A DNA stretch of 64,000 nucleotides, taken from assembly GCA_949128115.1 (NCBI GenBank), contig OX421961.1:86721277-86785276 (forward strand), written 5' to 3'. Positions within the stretch are counted from its first letter, which is position 1; each line of letters starts with the position of its first letter. Shown in pieces: positions 1 through 11,924 of the stretch. The position numbers and the translations under genes are program-made. The stretch comes from Anaspis maculata (Eukaryota; Arthropoda; Insecta; Coleoptera; Scraptiidae). The notes below the pieces were generated by a model, which saw only the letters and a list, made by a program, of their open reading frames with translations, searched no databases and was not told the origin of the DNA.

Positions 1-225
1 TTTCAAGTTTATCGGGGGCGGTTTTCTCTATGTTGGCGGCGAAATATAGACATTCAATATAGCCTAGCCCAGCTTTGGGAGTGGCAGCTATGTAACAGCA
101 AAAAGATTAGGAAGCTAGGGCGTCTAGTTTGGGAGGAGTTCGAGGAACGGACGGACGGACGGATGGACAAAGCGGTTGCACTAGCGATTTTCATCAAGAT
201 GGAAAATGCGCTAAAAATTGTTCAT
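1..225. repeat. Dispersed repeat, truncated by window edge
   Basis: The first ~220 bases match 19906-20120 in direct orientation: TTTCAAGTT, then a GTTGGCGGC motif, then 'gggagtggcagctatgta', then 'taggacgtct'-like sequence, ending in a run of ACGG/GGAC. No coding sense is visible. From 226 to 760 I see nothing but AT-rich sequence. Confidence 0.7.
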
Positions 226-761
226 TAGAGTCGATTGAAGTAGATATTGTGCGAAGAAAGAGGAGCATGTTGATATCAGTAATAATAATTGAAACATACT
301 TACAAATTTAATGCCTGCATTTGGCGTCCACAAAAAACCGTAGGGCCTATATTTCATACTTATATTGTCCGCAGTGTTTACAGAGTCGCCCACTCTTCCA
401 TAGCCTGTTGTATTAGGTACCTGGTGGTATATCTTAAACCCAGCTCAGCAGGTGGTGTGAATGTTTCAATACTTTCAAGTCGTTAGCAGGTTGCACTTCA
501 TATCTCACTCTTTTTTTCTCGTCTGAGGAGGCCATCTAAAGAAATAATAATTAAGAATTATACTTGGTTTTATACACACAACATTCAAAAACTAATCTTA
601 CATGTAAGATTCCGTAGGTAAAGGGTGTTCACGCGAGACGGGTATATCCCCATTAAGAAACTTCCCCTTCAAGATAATTGAAAAAAAAAACTTTCCTGGA
701 ACAATTTTTGCCGCAGGTAGTTTCCGAATATGTCCAGTATGATTTTCTATATTGTCCCATA

Positions 762-898
762 TACAGTATGTTCATTAAAAAATTCAATAAAGGAAGGCCG
801 TGGACCTCGCCGTGGACCGATGATAACCTGGCCGTTTTCGGATCGAATGGCCTGCGTCACAGCCTCCCTTTATTGAAGTTTTTAATGAACATACGGTA
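762..898. mobile_element. 137-bp MITE with TAC(A/C)GTATG ends
   Basis: Nearly perfect inverted repeats face each other: TACAGTATGTTCATTAAAAA at the left and the complement of TTTTTAATGAACATACGGTA at the right. Both continue through CAATAAAGG. There is no ORF. The TACCGTATG terminus recurs at 59620-59744, so the two may share a transposase. From 899 to about 2480 no gene or clear repeat was found. Confidence 0.75.
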
Positions 899-2534
899 CT
901 ACAGCTGTCGCAATTTTTTTGGAATTATTTCGAAACACTGTATATCACCACAATCGATGCACATTGTTATCCTAATCACTGCCTATTACCTATAGAAATT
1001 CCGTTTGTAATGAAAATTTCAATGAAATTGGGTTTGCCTTCGAACGAATCATTCATTCTGAACACTTCGAGATGTTTCTTGTTTGATATTGATCACGAAA
1101 CTCTGATTTTTGATCTCCTGAAATAGCTCTAGTGGGGTCGGTACACATCAAAAAACCGTACTATACGGCATTTAATGATACAGAAAATTCCTTTTGCTTG
1201 AGTGTTCTACAAAGTCTATCGATCGATATTAGAAGAGGAAGCACAGAAGCTTTCCGTTAGGGGGGCCGCAGGGGGCCCTGTCGAGTTGACGGTCCAAGAA
1301 CTCCTGCCAAACCATGTTTCAATTTCGTTATCACTCAAATGGGGATGATGTGACTCCATTGTAAATCTCGATGGTATTGGTCACCATTTCTCTTTCATCC
1401 TTCATGCTTGAAAAAATAATTTCTTCGGGAGCTCAGAGAAATCACTTTTTATTTTTTGGTACATAGGTACGACAAGAGGATGCGGAGTTGGCATGTTTTG
1501 TATCTTAACCTGTAATTTGGCATTCCCAAAATCCTATCATGAAGGCAATTTTTCAAATTCTCAATTTTGGGTTGATTGGTAGGCTAAGAAGTAGGTTTTT
1601 TTCAACATTCCGTTCAGACGTACCTACTTTTTTCAGTGATTCAGTGTCCAACTGGGGGGTTATTGAAATCATCATCAGGGGTGGATACACTGAACTATTC
1701 TCTAAACATTATGTCGAGAAAATCAATGCTAAACCACGCATAGAGAGTACACAAATTATTTTTTTAATTATTTTTCTTTCGGTCGGTCGAATTGAGATGC
1801 CTACTACGCCCGTCAGGGAGAACGTCAGCCTAAACTAGTATGAAAACAGCCTAAACAAATTCAAAACTGACTAAAACACTCTATGCTAAAACTCTGATAG
1901 TCCAGTCACTGTCTTTTTTCTTCGGAGAAATTAGTAGAGGGTTGAAATTTTGTACACGCATTCCTTTGATTGACATGAACGGCCTGTGAAAAGTCCCCTA
2001 AAATCCGAGCTTAGGACCTTTGGATAATCAAGTTGGACAATCAATAAAGTCATGTTTCTTCAAACGGGTTTTGATGGTTGAACGCAACGGAGTTTTGCAT
2101 TGTTTTACGTACCGTACAGGGTATGAACTTTATTTGGAAAGTCTTGAACTTCATATTTATAGGATGGATCGCCAAACGATGAGGTTAATGAACAGCGCAA
2201 AACAAAATGAAATCATTCACGGCAAAAAAAAAGTTTCGCCGTTTTGAGAAAGGGCAAAGTTTTTAAGTGTGAAACATTGAGCTTTATGCAGTTTATTTTA
2301 TTGAACGATTCTCTTGCGTAGCACCTATGTATCCCCAAACTATGGCTAATCTAGTTACGAGGTATTTGAGGCCAGCCCAGTGACAGGTTTCAAACCCTGT
2401 ATTTTAAATTGGGAACTGTTGCACGTTGCACCCGAGGTTGCACCTCTCAATTCAGTTCAATTCTACACAAATACTCGACTTTTGGAGATGAGTAAGGTGT
2501 AATTTTTTTAATAGGTAGTTAAGGATATCTTCAT

Positions 2535-2935
2535 TTGAAGGTGCATGCTCTCGTGTTCTGGTCATCAGTAGACGCCAGACCGGGATGTCTAACAATAAAA
2601 AAATGTGTGAGAATTTCCACAAAAAAAAAACAGTTATGTCCAGTAAACTTGTTCGCGATCGATACTTCTTGTGTCAAAATGGAATCAACGGAATACCGTA
2701 CGTCGAATTACGACATATTTGAATCCCACGGATGGACGGGTTTCATCCCCTACATTTAAAGTTGTAATCCCTCTACTTTTCGGTAATTCAAAACCCTGGA
2801 TTGCGATTTTTGACGATTTTGGATATGTATTTAGTAGGGTGCTCTACATCTTTTTTGAACAAAATATGTATCGAATTTTCAGGACGCCCATATTTTTTTC
2901 CAGGTTTTCGCGATTTTTAGCGCATTTTCGTAAGA
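2535..2935 (+). repeat. Diverged copy of the 34.3-35.0 kb palindrome arm
   Basis: The series 'tgcatgct..gtgttctggtca', 'gtcaaaatgg', 'ggatggacgggtttcatccc', 'tgcgatttttg.cgattttggatatgt' and 'ggacgcccatattt' follows the same order as 34320-34960. It is degenerate with no intact ORF. The short ORFs overlapping it are not credible genes. Confidence 0.6.
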
Positions 2936-3272
2936 AAATGACGCTTATATGGCCGGTTTGTCTGTCTGTCCGTCCGTCTGTCTGTCTGTCCGTGTAGAAA
3001 TTAAGAAGTTGTACTCCTCCTCGAGGAATGAAGCTAGAGCCTTAGAACTTTTTTTGATAGATAGCTGATGTCCCCAAGGGTGGCCAATGGGCAATATTTT
3101 TTATCCATACATAGATAGTCATCATTATTATTATTACAAAACAAAGATTTCCTGTGCACTTCTAAGAAAATGAACTCCTCCTCGGGAAATAAATCTAGAG
3201 CCTTGGAACTTTCGCCAATGGATAGCTTAGATCCTCGTGAGTGGCCAGTAGGCAGATTGGATTTCATGGTTG
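2936..3272. repeat. Flank module of the 118-bp-array element
   Basis: The module contains a (GTCT/GTCC)n stretch at 2959-2995, then 'gaggaatgaagctagagcc' and 'gatgtccccaagggtggcc'. The same modules recur in reverse orientation at 40080-40440 and 63630-63935. It leads directly into the tandem array that starts at 3273. Confidence 0.65.
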
Positions 3273-3866
3273 CGCCGCCATCTTGGCCGCCATATTGAAA
3301 TTTCTTATTAGTAAAACGATTTTCATGAAACTTGGAAGTTACCCTTATCATGTATGAATGTTCTTATTTTCAAGCTAAATTTTATGATTTCGCCGCCATC
3401 TTGGCTGCCATATTGAAATCTGTTACTAGTGAAACGATTGTTATGAAACTTGGAACCTGCTCTTGTCTCGTATAAACAATCTAATTTTCAAGGTGAATTT
3501 TATGATTCCGCCGCCATCTTGACCGCCATATTGAAATCTGTTATCAGTGAAGGGATTGTCATGAAACTTGGAACTTACTCTTGTCTTGCATGAACGTTCT
3601 CATTTTCAAGGTAAATTTCATCATTCCGCCGCCATTTTGGTCGCCATATTGAAATCTGTTATTAATGGAGGGATTGTCATGGAACTTGGAACTTTACTCT
3701 TGTCTTGTATGGACATTCTTATTTTCAAGCTGAAAAACATGAACTGGCCGCCATCTTGGCCGCCATATTGGAATTTTCCATTAGTGGAACGATTGTCATG
3801 AAACGTGGAAGTTACTCTTGTCTCGTATGAACATTTAATTTTCAAACTGGACTTCATTCCTATCAA
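3273..3866. repeat. Tandem array, five units of about 118 bp
   Basis: Unit starts are near 3273, 3390, 3508, 3626 and 3746. Each unit begins with a pair of GCCGCCAT motifs (GCCGCCATCTTGG then CCGCCATATTG). It continues with 'cgattgtcatgaaacttgga', 'cttgtctcgtatgaac' and 'ttcaagct'. Units differ by scattered substitutions, and frame is not kept free of stops. An inverted array of four units lies at 63241-63630. The GCCGCCATCTTG core resembles the known YY1/Pho binding consensus; no function is shown. Confidence 0.85.
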
Positions 3867-4890
3867 TGACAGTCCTGGAACTAAGAAAATGCGCTATTGA
3901 GACTCACGCACGTGAGGGCAGATTCACTTGTTTTGCTTTTCAGTGTTATGCAGATGCAGGAGGATGATCCATTAACCTTACTGCACGCACCTTGAATTTT
4001 CCAGCATGCGAGCGAGTAGCGCGACTCGCGTTTTGGAGAACATTTCAAAACATTCTTGAGTACTTTTATGTCGTTGATTGTAACTGCAATTCACAATAAT
4101 TTTAAAAACCACCTGGCAGAGAGATTTTTAAGTACGTTTTTACTATGGTGTCACATGGCCGGCCCATATATCAAAAGGTTAATTGCGTATCTTTGAATGG
4201 TCAATCAGCGATAGGTAGGTACCTAAAAGCTTTCCTATCAAGGTAGAGACATAGTACCTACCTACTTCTTTGCGCCAAAAGACATCCGTAATCTTATACT
4301 ATAGGTACTTATGTGTATCACTACTTTATTCACCGACTAGGTATTGCAGGAAAATTGCATTCGTCAGGAACTCAATCGGCGATTTCTTTTGAAACAAAAT
4401 TTGTGTGAATCGCAAGGGCAGATTAATAAGTATAGAAATCATTGTCGAATTTATTCATATGACTAAACATTGAAACCACATGTTTCGCTTAAACCGAGGC
4501 TTAAACGTTTTCGCACTTCTCGTGATTATTTACATTACATCTTGGCGCCGCATTACCACTCTTCGAGCAAATATCTCATTCATTCCACTTCCTTGGTTTT
4601 AACATAAAATTTTGCAAACACGAGGTAAGATGACAACAATATTACAAAATGTCACCCTTTAAAAGTTAGTGGAGTACTTGGAGTGGCTTATATAGTATTT
4701 CACATACTTGTAGGTTGTAGGTGGTACCAAATATGTACCTACATTCGATTTTTGTGCTCAGTGAAATTGAAAAAGATCAATCACTAGATAATGTCTAAAA
4801 CAACTTAAACTCTGAAATATATTAACTTGAAGTAAAAACGGGAATGGTTAGTCGGACAAGTTTAATACGAGTAGGTACACTATTATAGAT
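3867..4890. other. No gene seen
   Basis: This is AT-rich sequence without a credible ORF. It contains palindromic TAGGTAGGTACCTA at 4213-4226 and GTACCTACCTAC at 4255-4266, a simple motif that recurs through the window. Confidence 0.5.
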
Positions 4891-4992
4891 ATATCCCATA
4901 CACTTTCTATTTTCAGTAGAATGACTTTTTGGGGCAAAAATAAAGTGACAAGCCTCCAAAAAGTCATTCCATATAGAGAGTGTATGGGATAT
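4891..4992. mobile_element. Internally deleted MITE (ATATCCC ends)
   Basis: The ends are ATATCCCATACACTTTCTAT and its near-complement, followed by CAGTAGAATGACTTTTTGG. They match the ends of the ~216-224 bp elements at 12303-12526 and 61304-61519. The central part of the longer copies is absent, so this is a deletion derivative. Confidence 0.7.
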
Positions 4993-4999
4993 CGGTAGG

Positions 5000-6960
5000 T
5001 AGCTCCTCAATCCTCATCCTTTATTTTGATTAATCGCTCTTGATTGATCCTATTTCTAATTGAGAAAACAGTTATCCTATTTCGAACTCAAAGAATGTGG
5101 TTGAAAAATATGCCAGTCGAAAGATTTGTGCGTTAGTTATATTATTATACAAGTTTCATAAGACGTTAGTAGTCACACGACTGCTTTTGGGGCACGACGA
5201 GCTTGCGAGGAGTGCTCCAAAGGAAGGAGTGTAACGAACGACGATACGTCTCATTAAGGATGAAGTTAAATTGGTGAAACAAGGCGTGTGGAATCAATTC
5301 CAGCGAGCTTATTCCTTGACAGAAATCTACCATTCAGCCTATGGACAAAAATCCAAAAATATATTTTCCAAAATTTCATTTTTTTTTGGATTTTGAAAAT
5401 CTTTGATTACAATAGGCGCAGCGGCCGTTTCTGTTGTTTCCCGAATATTTTCGCGCATGCGTCCGCAAACGCTTCAACTTATAAAAATATGCTATAAAAC
5501 TAGTTTCAAAAATCAACCCAGAATGAAATCTTGTCGACCAAACTTTTACAGGTAGGGCAATAAATATGTGGGTATACTCATATTATAACACACTTGTGAA
5601 CCACAAGTTGATACCTACCGGAGGAAATTTATACTTTTGATCTACTTCCTGATTATTTGCTGTTTTGAATAATCTCCTTGTAATTAGTATCTTCCCACTA
5701 AACAGCCAACCATGATTTTCTCTATAACTATCATAATAGTTTTCCTCATAATCAGGCTATGCAAATCAATTTTCACAAGGTCGCAGTCAAAATTCCAATA
5801 AAATTTTCATGCATGCGTAAGTGATACAACATACAACAGATTGTTTTAATTTATTCCGTTATGTCATCTGCGGTGGTCGTTGTGGTCGTGGTCGTTCTAT
5901 AAATATAAAAATATCGAGTCAAAATTATTGTCCTTCCTGGATATTTAATAATACTTTATGGGGCTTATAGAGCTCAGGGTATACTCCTATGGGTCTGTTT
6001 GGCAACAGATCGACTAAAGCCGTTTTTATTTATCTTTAGTGAATCCAGTGCTCGAGAAGCATAATTAAAAAATTCAAGTATGTATCCTTGGAAAGTTTGG
6101 ACCCCCACAGAGAAAAAAGTCTCTTTTACAATTTTGCCGCGTCCTTTGAGCCAGCACATGGTAGAGCAAATAAACTGCAATAATTGAAAATTTATAGGAC
6201 TCTCGTGATTTACAGGCTATGAGAACATGATTCCTTTGGCAGTTTGTGTTACACATGAATTAATTATTTCCCGTTTGATGTAGTACAGAACAAGTCGCAT
6301 GTTGGCATAATGATGATATTATGTTTATTTACCAGGGCAAATTTGCGCTTGAAATTCATAATTTATGATTTTCGGTTTCAATCCTCCCAGTTTCAGATTC
6401 AAAGACAGAATAAATAGTGCCAAAAAGCTCTCTAATATAATCTGAACGAACAAAAACGCACGAAACAAAAACCAACAAGTTCCACAAAAACTAAATAAAA
6501 TACCATTCCTGCCTGACTTGTTAAGCAATTTACTGCACAAAAATGTCAGTTATAATTCATTCAATAATTATTTCAAGTAAATAGGTCATGAGGTAAGAAC
6601 TGTCTGGTTTCTTTGATTATCTGTTTCACCTGATTGCACATCATTTTGTTACAGCCTTGAAAAAGATTTTAATTAAATCGAAACGTCGGCAAATACCTAA
6701 AAATTTTTCTTGTTTGTGTCCAAAAATCTACCCCAAGAGAAAATCTTTCATTACTGAAACCAAAATGGACAAGAATCAGAATCAAAATATAATATTAACA
6801 TTGAAATACTTGCACTATAGGTATGTACCTAGGATTTAATACGGAGATGGTAGTCTATTCAATTAGCTAGCCAATGCTGTAATGCTGAAAAAAATCAGTA
6901 GAGAGAAATTAAAAAATTTAGAAAAAAATTGCGACCACGGTTTCTTTTGTGGTCTACTTG
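5000..6960. other. No gene seen
   Basis: Only short chance ORFs in AT-rich sequence. One weak possibility is a minus-strand terminal exon near 5850-5900 (TTTATAG acceptor, Thr-rich frame, AATAAA just after it), too short to support. Confidence 0.4.
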
Positions 6961-7298
6961 GTAGATTAAATTATGATATGGTTACGAGCGGCGATCCCGT
7001 GCATATTGGTAAACACGCGATCTTTCTGGATTCTTCCATCCATTAGATCGCAGTTTCCAAGTGCGGAATGTTCTGGTGCATTCCAGAGCGCGCGTTTACG
7101 TGAAACCGAATGGGCAGACTTCAATGCTCGATCGAGAAACATCTGTCTATTTTGGTGGAGGCGCCGGTTCCAGAACACGGCAGAAATATACGGGTAATGT
7201 GTGTGATTATTCAGGAGTCTTCTAGAAACCGCATATGCCGGGCCACTATAGAAATTGCTGGAAGTTGGTAAAGAGTTCGGGAACGCTTTTCGGAGACC

Positions 7299-7332
7299 TA
7301 TATAAAGCATCAACCGCTGCCCCACGACCAGT
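7299..7332 (+). promoter_or_regulatory. TATA/Inr core promoter, + strand
   Basis: TATATAAA at 7299-7306 is followed by an initiator-like CCAGTA with the presumed +1 A at 7330. That spacing of 31 bp is typical of insect TATA-Inr promoters. The surrounding 6970-7400 is clearly richer in CpG than its neighbours. The first ATG downstream (7345) opens only a 15-codon ORF, so it would act as an upstream ORF. The promoter points toward the ADAMTS-like gene starting at 13.87 kb and may serve it, but no connecting exon was identified. Confidence 0.5.
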
Positions 7333-7671
7333 ATTGACTTGGAATGCGAAGTGGTAACGAGTGCGAAACAAGCGAAGTACCTGCGATATAATTCCAAGTA
7401 GATGATTGTTGGCGTGTAGTTATTGTAGTAGTACGCAGTAATAAACAGTGTGTGTTTAAAACGATTGTCTCAATTATATTCGAACCCGTATGCGAAATAT
7501 CGTAACAATATCATTTTCCAAGGCCTATCAAGAAACTTCATTCGTGCTTTTGTTTTCCAAAAGGGATGCCTCAAGAATACCTACTTATACTCCAGCTTCA
7601 TGTCTCAGATAGTTGAAGACATTACACCACCCGCACCCGGGTGTAAAGTTTAAGGTTAAAATAGGAATCCA

Positions 7672-7850
7672 AGGAGAAAACAAAAACCCCAATATTAGTC
7701 CAGGAAAAATAGACATTCACATGGAATTTTTTTAACAGGCTAATTTTTTGCATGCACCTCAGTATTGTGACCCTGAATAAATTCTGAAAGTTCGCCATTG
7801 ATATCGTTTCCGCTAGTAAAAAAGCAGTTTTTCGCATATATCTTGAGAAC
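7672..7850. repeat. Left arm of a dispersed inverted repeat
   Basis: The inverse of 'ggtcacaatactaaggttcatgc', 'cagcctgttaaaattttt' and 'gtctatttttcctggact' occurs at 10395-10545. The pair flanks the 9133-10303 fold-back. Identity is moderate, so this is probably an older repeat. Confidence 0.6.
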
Positions 7851-7979
7851 TTTTATCGAAAAAATACACAGTCCCAATCTGTAGCTAAGGCGATTTGTTA
7901 TTGGAGATAATTTGAAAGTTTTTTGTATCGGCAACAATTCATGAGATAGTAGCGCTTTAAAGAACTAGGAACGTAAGAA

Positions 7980-9080
7980 TCGAATCGTTTGACACGATAG
8001 CTCCCGAACCAGTAATCTTTGATTTGTAATATGTCATTTGGAAGCCCTTGTATTCCAAACTGTATTCAGAACAGTTCAAAGTATTGCCCTATCTGTCAAT
8101 TATTAAAAAATGTCACAGTTCAAAATTTTACTATTTGATTATTCTAAATCTATTCGATTGATTGGAAGCAAATTTGGCAGGAAGCAACACAACAAAAGGT
8201 CAAATCAAGTGTGCAGTTCCAGTCTTCCACCATTTTCCAGTCGAGCGTTATGAATTTCCAAAATTTTCCCTAGCCGTTGCCACCAGAGAGGGCCACTCAC
8301 CCGTGAGGACGACCCACTTTTGATGCACTCAAAAATTCATTCCTGCTCGGGGATCGACTTATTTCAGAAAATTCCGACTGATACACGGAGACACGGTTCC
8401 GGTTTTCCGACGGTAATTTTTTCAAAATGAAATTTGAACATGCGGTGAGTCCCATGAAATATTCATTCTAAGTGCAGACATGCTGCGGATGAAAGTTGAA
8501 GAAAAGACTGAATTAATTTTTGGAGGGGAAATTTTCGAAATCGGATTTACGGTTTTCTAGTTTCTTTCTGGGAAAACTGCCAATTTTCCAACTTTTCATC
8601 TCTTTCGTAACAGATTTTCCCCCTTTTTTTGAAGAATAGGTAGCTGGTTCTTGAACAACTCCTTACAATTTTTTTCCCAATTTCCCGAAAATTTTCCTGC
8701 TTAAAATGTAAAACCGGCCTGGGTTATCGAGAACAGACTTAGATGATGGGGCTTAAAGTGAAGCCTTAATTGACGACTTTTACTGAACAAGATGATCCAG
8801 AAAAAGATTGAGGTTTTCCCTCAATCTTCAATTTCCAAATTATTTTCAAAATTTCTCACTAATTCCAACTTTCCACCCGAGGGGACATTTCAACAACAAC
8901 AATTCCATAGGTTCCTGTTCCTGGATACTAGTCGAGAAAGTTTTGGGGTGACGGTGACACAACCGATTGGAAGGAAGAAATTTGATATATTTATATACCT
9001 AATGTACATTTCACATGCGAATTTTCTCCTAGGAGAATTTTTGTGTGAAATTTTGCGAAGCAGATGTCATATCACTCACT
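7980..9080. repeat. Dispersed repeat block
   Basis: 7990-8110 is a reverse-orientation relative of 36130-36250. 8140-8360 resembles 12895-13110 ('ttttccagtcg.g..tatgaat', 'gggatcgacttattt'). 8800-8990 resembles 60790-60990 ('ccacccgag', 'ttccatagg', 'ggggtgac..acaaccga'). No coding capacity is evident. Confidence 0.55.
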
Positions 9081-9132
9081 AGGAACACAAAATTCCTTTA
9101 GTAATTTTCTTCCCTATGCTTTATTACCTGTA

Positions 9133-10303
9133 CAGGGTGATTCATGAGTGACCTTACATAGGCTAATGGGAGATAGAGGACTTCGAGGCGAGTCAGGATC
9201 CACTGGAGAAATTTTATTTTCTCCAATGGTTACGAAGATACAGGGTGTTTTGTGTGTTTCGTATGAAACTTTGATAAGCGATATTTCTGAAACGGCCAAA
9301 GGTATTTTGTTGAAATTCACCAGTAATATTTCTCTATTGGAACTCATCCCGAAGCCATACCGGGTAAGTCAAAATCCAGGGCCGGGCTAGAAAAAAAGTG
9401 CCCCTTTTTTGTTTCATCAAAAAGTACATTTTCTGACCGCTTTTCTAGAAAACTGCTATCGGATTCAAAAAGCTGAGGAAAAATGCTTCAAGAATCAGTC
9501 CTCAATTTAGATGGCACACCTAAACCGTTTCGACAATGAAATAAAAAGTAAAATTTGTGGGTGAGTTCCCATTTTCGACCGGACATAATCGACTCATTGT
9601 TTGATTGTATTCATAAAAATTCATTTTTTGGCATGTCTCTAATGGAGAGAAGAGCTTGGTTGAAAGAAAAGTTCCAGAGCCGACCTTTTTTTTATGACAA
9701 AATCGAGAGTAAAACCAAAATTGGACTCGATTTGGTCGTCAAAAAAAAAATTCCGGCTATGGAATTTTTCTTCCTACCAAGCCCTCCCATTCCACAGAGA
9801 CAAGCTGAAAAATGAATTTGAATGAATTCAATCAAACAATGAGTCGATTATGTCCGGTCGAAAATAGGAGCTCACCCACAAATTTTACTTTTGATTTTAT
9901 TGCTGAAACGGTTTAGGTGTGCCATCTAAATTGAAAAGTGATTCTTGAAGCATTTTTCCTTGCCTTTTTGAATCCGATAGCAGTTTTTTGGAGAAGCGGT
10001 CAGAAAATGTACTTTTTGATGAAACAAAAAACGGCCACCTTTTTTCTAGCCCGGCCTTGGATTTTGACTTACCCGGTATGGCTTCGGGATGACTTCCAAC
10101 GGAGAAATATTACTGGTGAATTTCAAGGAAATATCTCTAGCCGTTTCAGAAATATCGCTTATCAAAGTTTCATACGAAACACACAAAACACCCTGTATCT
10201 TTGTAACCAATGGGGAAAACAAAATTTCTTCAGTGGATTCTGACTCGCCTCGAAGTCCTCTATCTCCCATTAGCCTATGTAAGGTCACTCATGAATCACC
10301 CTG
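9133..10303. mobile_element. 1171-bp fold-back element, TA[CAGGGTG ends
   Basis: Arms 9133-9607 and 9829-10303 are inverted copies about 475 bp long with few differences; they flank a ~220-bp loop. The ends are CAGGGTGATTCATGAGTGAC and its complement, bounded by TA on both sides. ORFs on both strands within the arms are mirror images of each other and not genes. The structure fits a non-autonomous Tc1/mariner-like element with very long inverted repeats. Confidence 0.85.
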
Positions 10304-10394
10304 TATATACCATTATCGGAAATGAATAAATTCTACATCTCGTGATGGTTTGCCGATTCAAAAAACTTTTAAATAACTATTTATAGCAAATCGC

Positions 10395-10545
10395 GTAACT
10401 TTACTAGCGGCAACGATATCGATGGGGAACTTTCGTAAATTATTCAGGATCACAATACTAAGGTTCATGCAAAAATTCAGCCTGTTAAAATTTTTCCAAC
10501 CAATCCGATTTTTTTGTCTATTTTTCCTGGACTATATTTCACCAA
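10395..10545. repeat. Right arm of the 7672-7850 inverted repeat
   Basis: Reverse-orientation partner of 7672-7850, with moderate identity. From 10546 to 11005 I see no gene. Confidence 0.6.
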
Positions 10546-11013
10546 GATTGCTTTAAAAGTTTTCACATTTCACTCACGTCACCTACCATAACTCCATAAC
10601 CATCTGCAGACCTTCAGAATCCATCAAGAATAAAGTTTGTTAATGAAACAATCTGAGATTGAAGCCAAGATAAAAATAAAAATAGCTGGTATCGAGTATA
10701 ATATCTTACGTGCGAAATATACCTAATAATGCCATCATTATCCACACCTCGTCTTATAAACAACATGTAATACGGTTCTTACCCAAAATGATTGTAGGTA
10801 TCTCATCTCACTAGTAAACCTATTTATCTGATCAATCACGTACCGCCCTCAAATTAGCATTTTTCGTTGTTTTTTTGGCGAAGTCTGACTGTAATAATCC
10901 TTTCGGCATATTTTACGCGTTCAAAGGTGACCATTATTAAATAGAAAAGTACCGCTTGTGCTCAAGCTTATTTAACATTATTACTTAACAGAACAATCGA
11001 TTTTCATCATAAG

Positions 11014-11528
11014 TAGGGAGCGGATTTATATGCGGTAAAAAGGCTCGGAATATGTAGTTTATATGTGCTCAAAAGTGTCAAAATATGCGGTAAAAATGTT
11101 CAAATGAAGCAATATATGCGAGTAAATATGTGATATAAGCTGCTAAAATATTGAAAATTTCAACATTCACATGTGAAACCAACCAACCAACTTTGACCAT
11201 CAAAGTAAAAAAAAAAATTCTTCAAACATTTTCATTTATTTTTTCCTTAAAATGAAAAAATCGTGATTTTTTTTTTGGCACATCTAGATAAAATGGCCAA
11301 AATTTTGACAAATATTCAGTTATATGCAAAAATATGGACTAAATATGCGCCTATATGCGATTATATGGATTATCAATTTGTATGCAGTAAAAACTCAAAA
11401 TAATAAATTATATGCGAAATAAAACTTGGTATTTAGGTTCCTTATAGATGGAAACGTCAAGCTGCAAGTCGACAGTTGCATCTAACTTGACATATAGAAC
11501 ATGTAAAAAATTATAAATCCGCTCTCTA
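11014..11528. mobile_element. hAT-type MITE with TATGCG motifs
   Basis: Terminal repeats TAGGGAGCGGATTTATA and (complement) TAGAGAGCGGATTTATA are flanked by a perfect 8-bp target duplication, ATCATAAG (11006-11013 and 11529-11536). The hexamer TATGCG, or close variants, recurs about ten times in both outer thirds. hAT transposases commonly bind reiterated subterminal motifs, so these are inferred binding sites. There is no transposase ORF. Confidence 0.85.
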
Positions 11529-11924
11529 ATCATAAGAGTCACTCAGTTGCTAAATAGGAGATAGGTCAAATGGAGCACAATAGACGCGGTTGACTTAGCG
11601 TTTTTTTGTAACACCATCGAAAAATGCACTGCGTTACTTTGTCTTGCAAATAAAAAGGATACGATAAACACTTTCTGTGCAAACAGCTCACTAATAGTAT
11701 GTACCACCTTAAAAATTATAGTATACATATAATAGTACGTATATCCAGTATCCAGTAGTTTTATCGTCACTTATTATCTGATGTGATTATTATACTTAAT
11801 CATGGAACTGCGACAAATTATAATTGAGAAATAATTCTTGTCTTGCTACACCGTTGCAGGCGACTTGCCACTTGATGTCCTTTATCTGTTTACCTAATTT
11901 GCTGTTATTTCTTTGACTAAAAAC

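Noticed and set aside
3273..3866. CRISPR-like regular array
   Set aside because: The repeat unit is the whole ~118 bp, with no unique spacers, and the genome is eukaryotic. It is a minisatellite-like array within a transposon-like repeat.
6966..7397. 143-codon minus-strand ORF over the CpG-rich 7-kb region
   Set aside because: No family features. Overlapping ORFs exist on the other strand, and CpG-rich promoter DNA is poor in stops. The TATA/Inr reading explains the region better.
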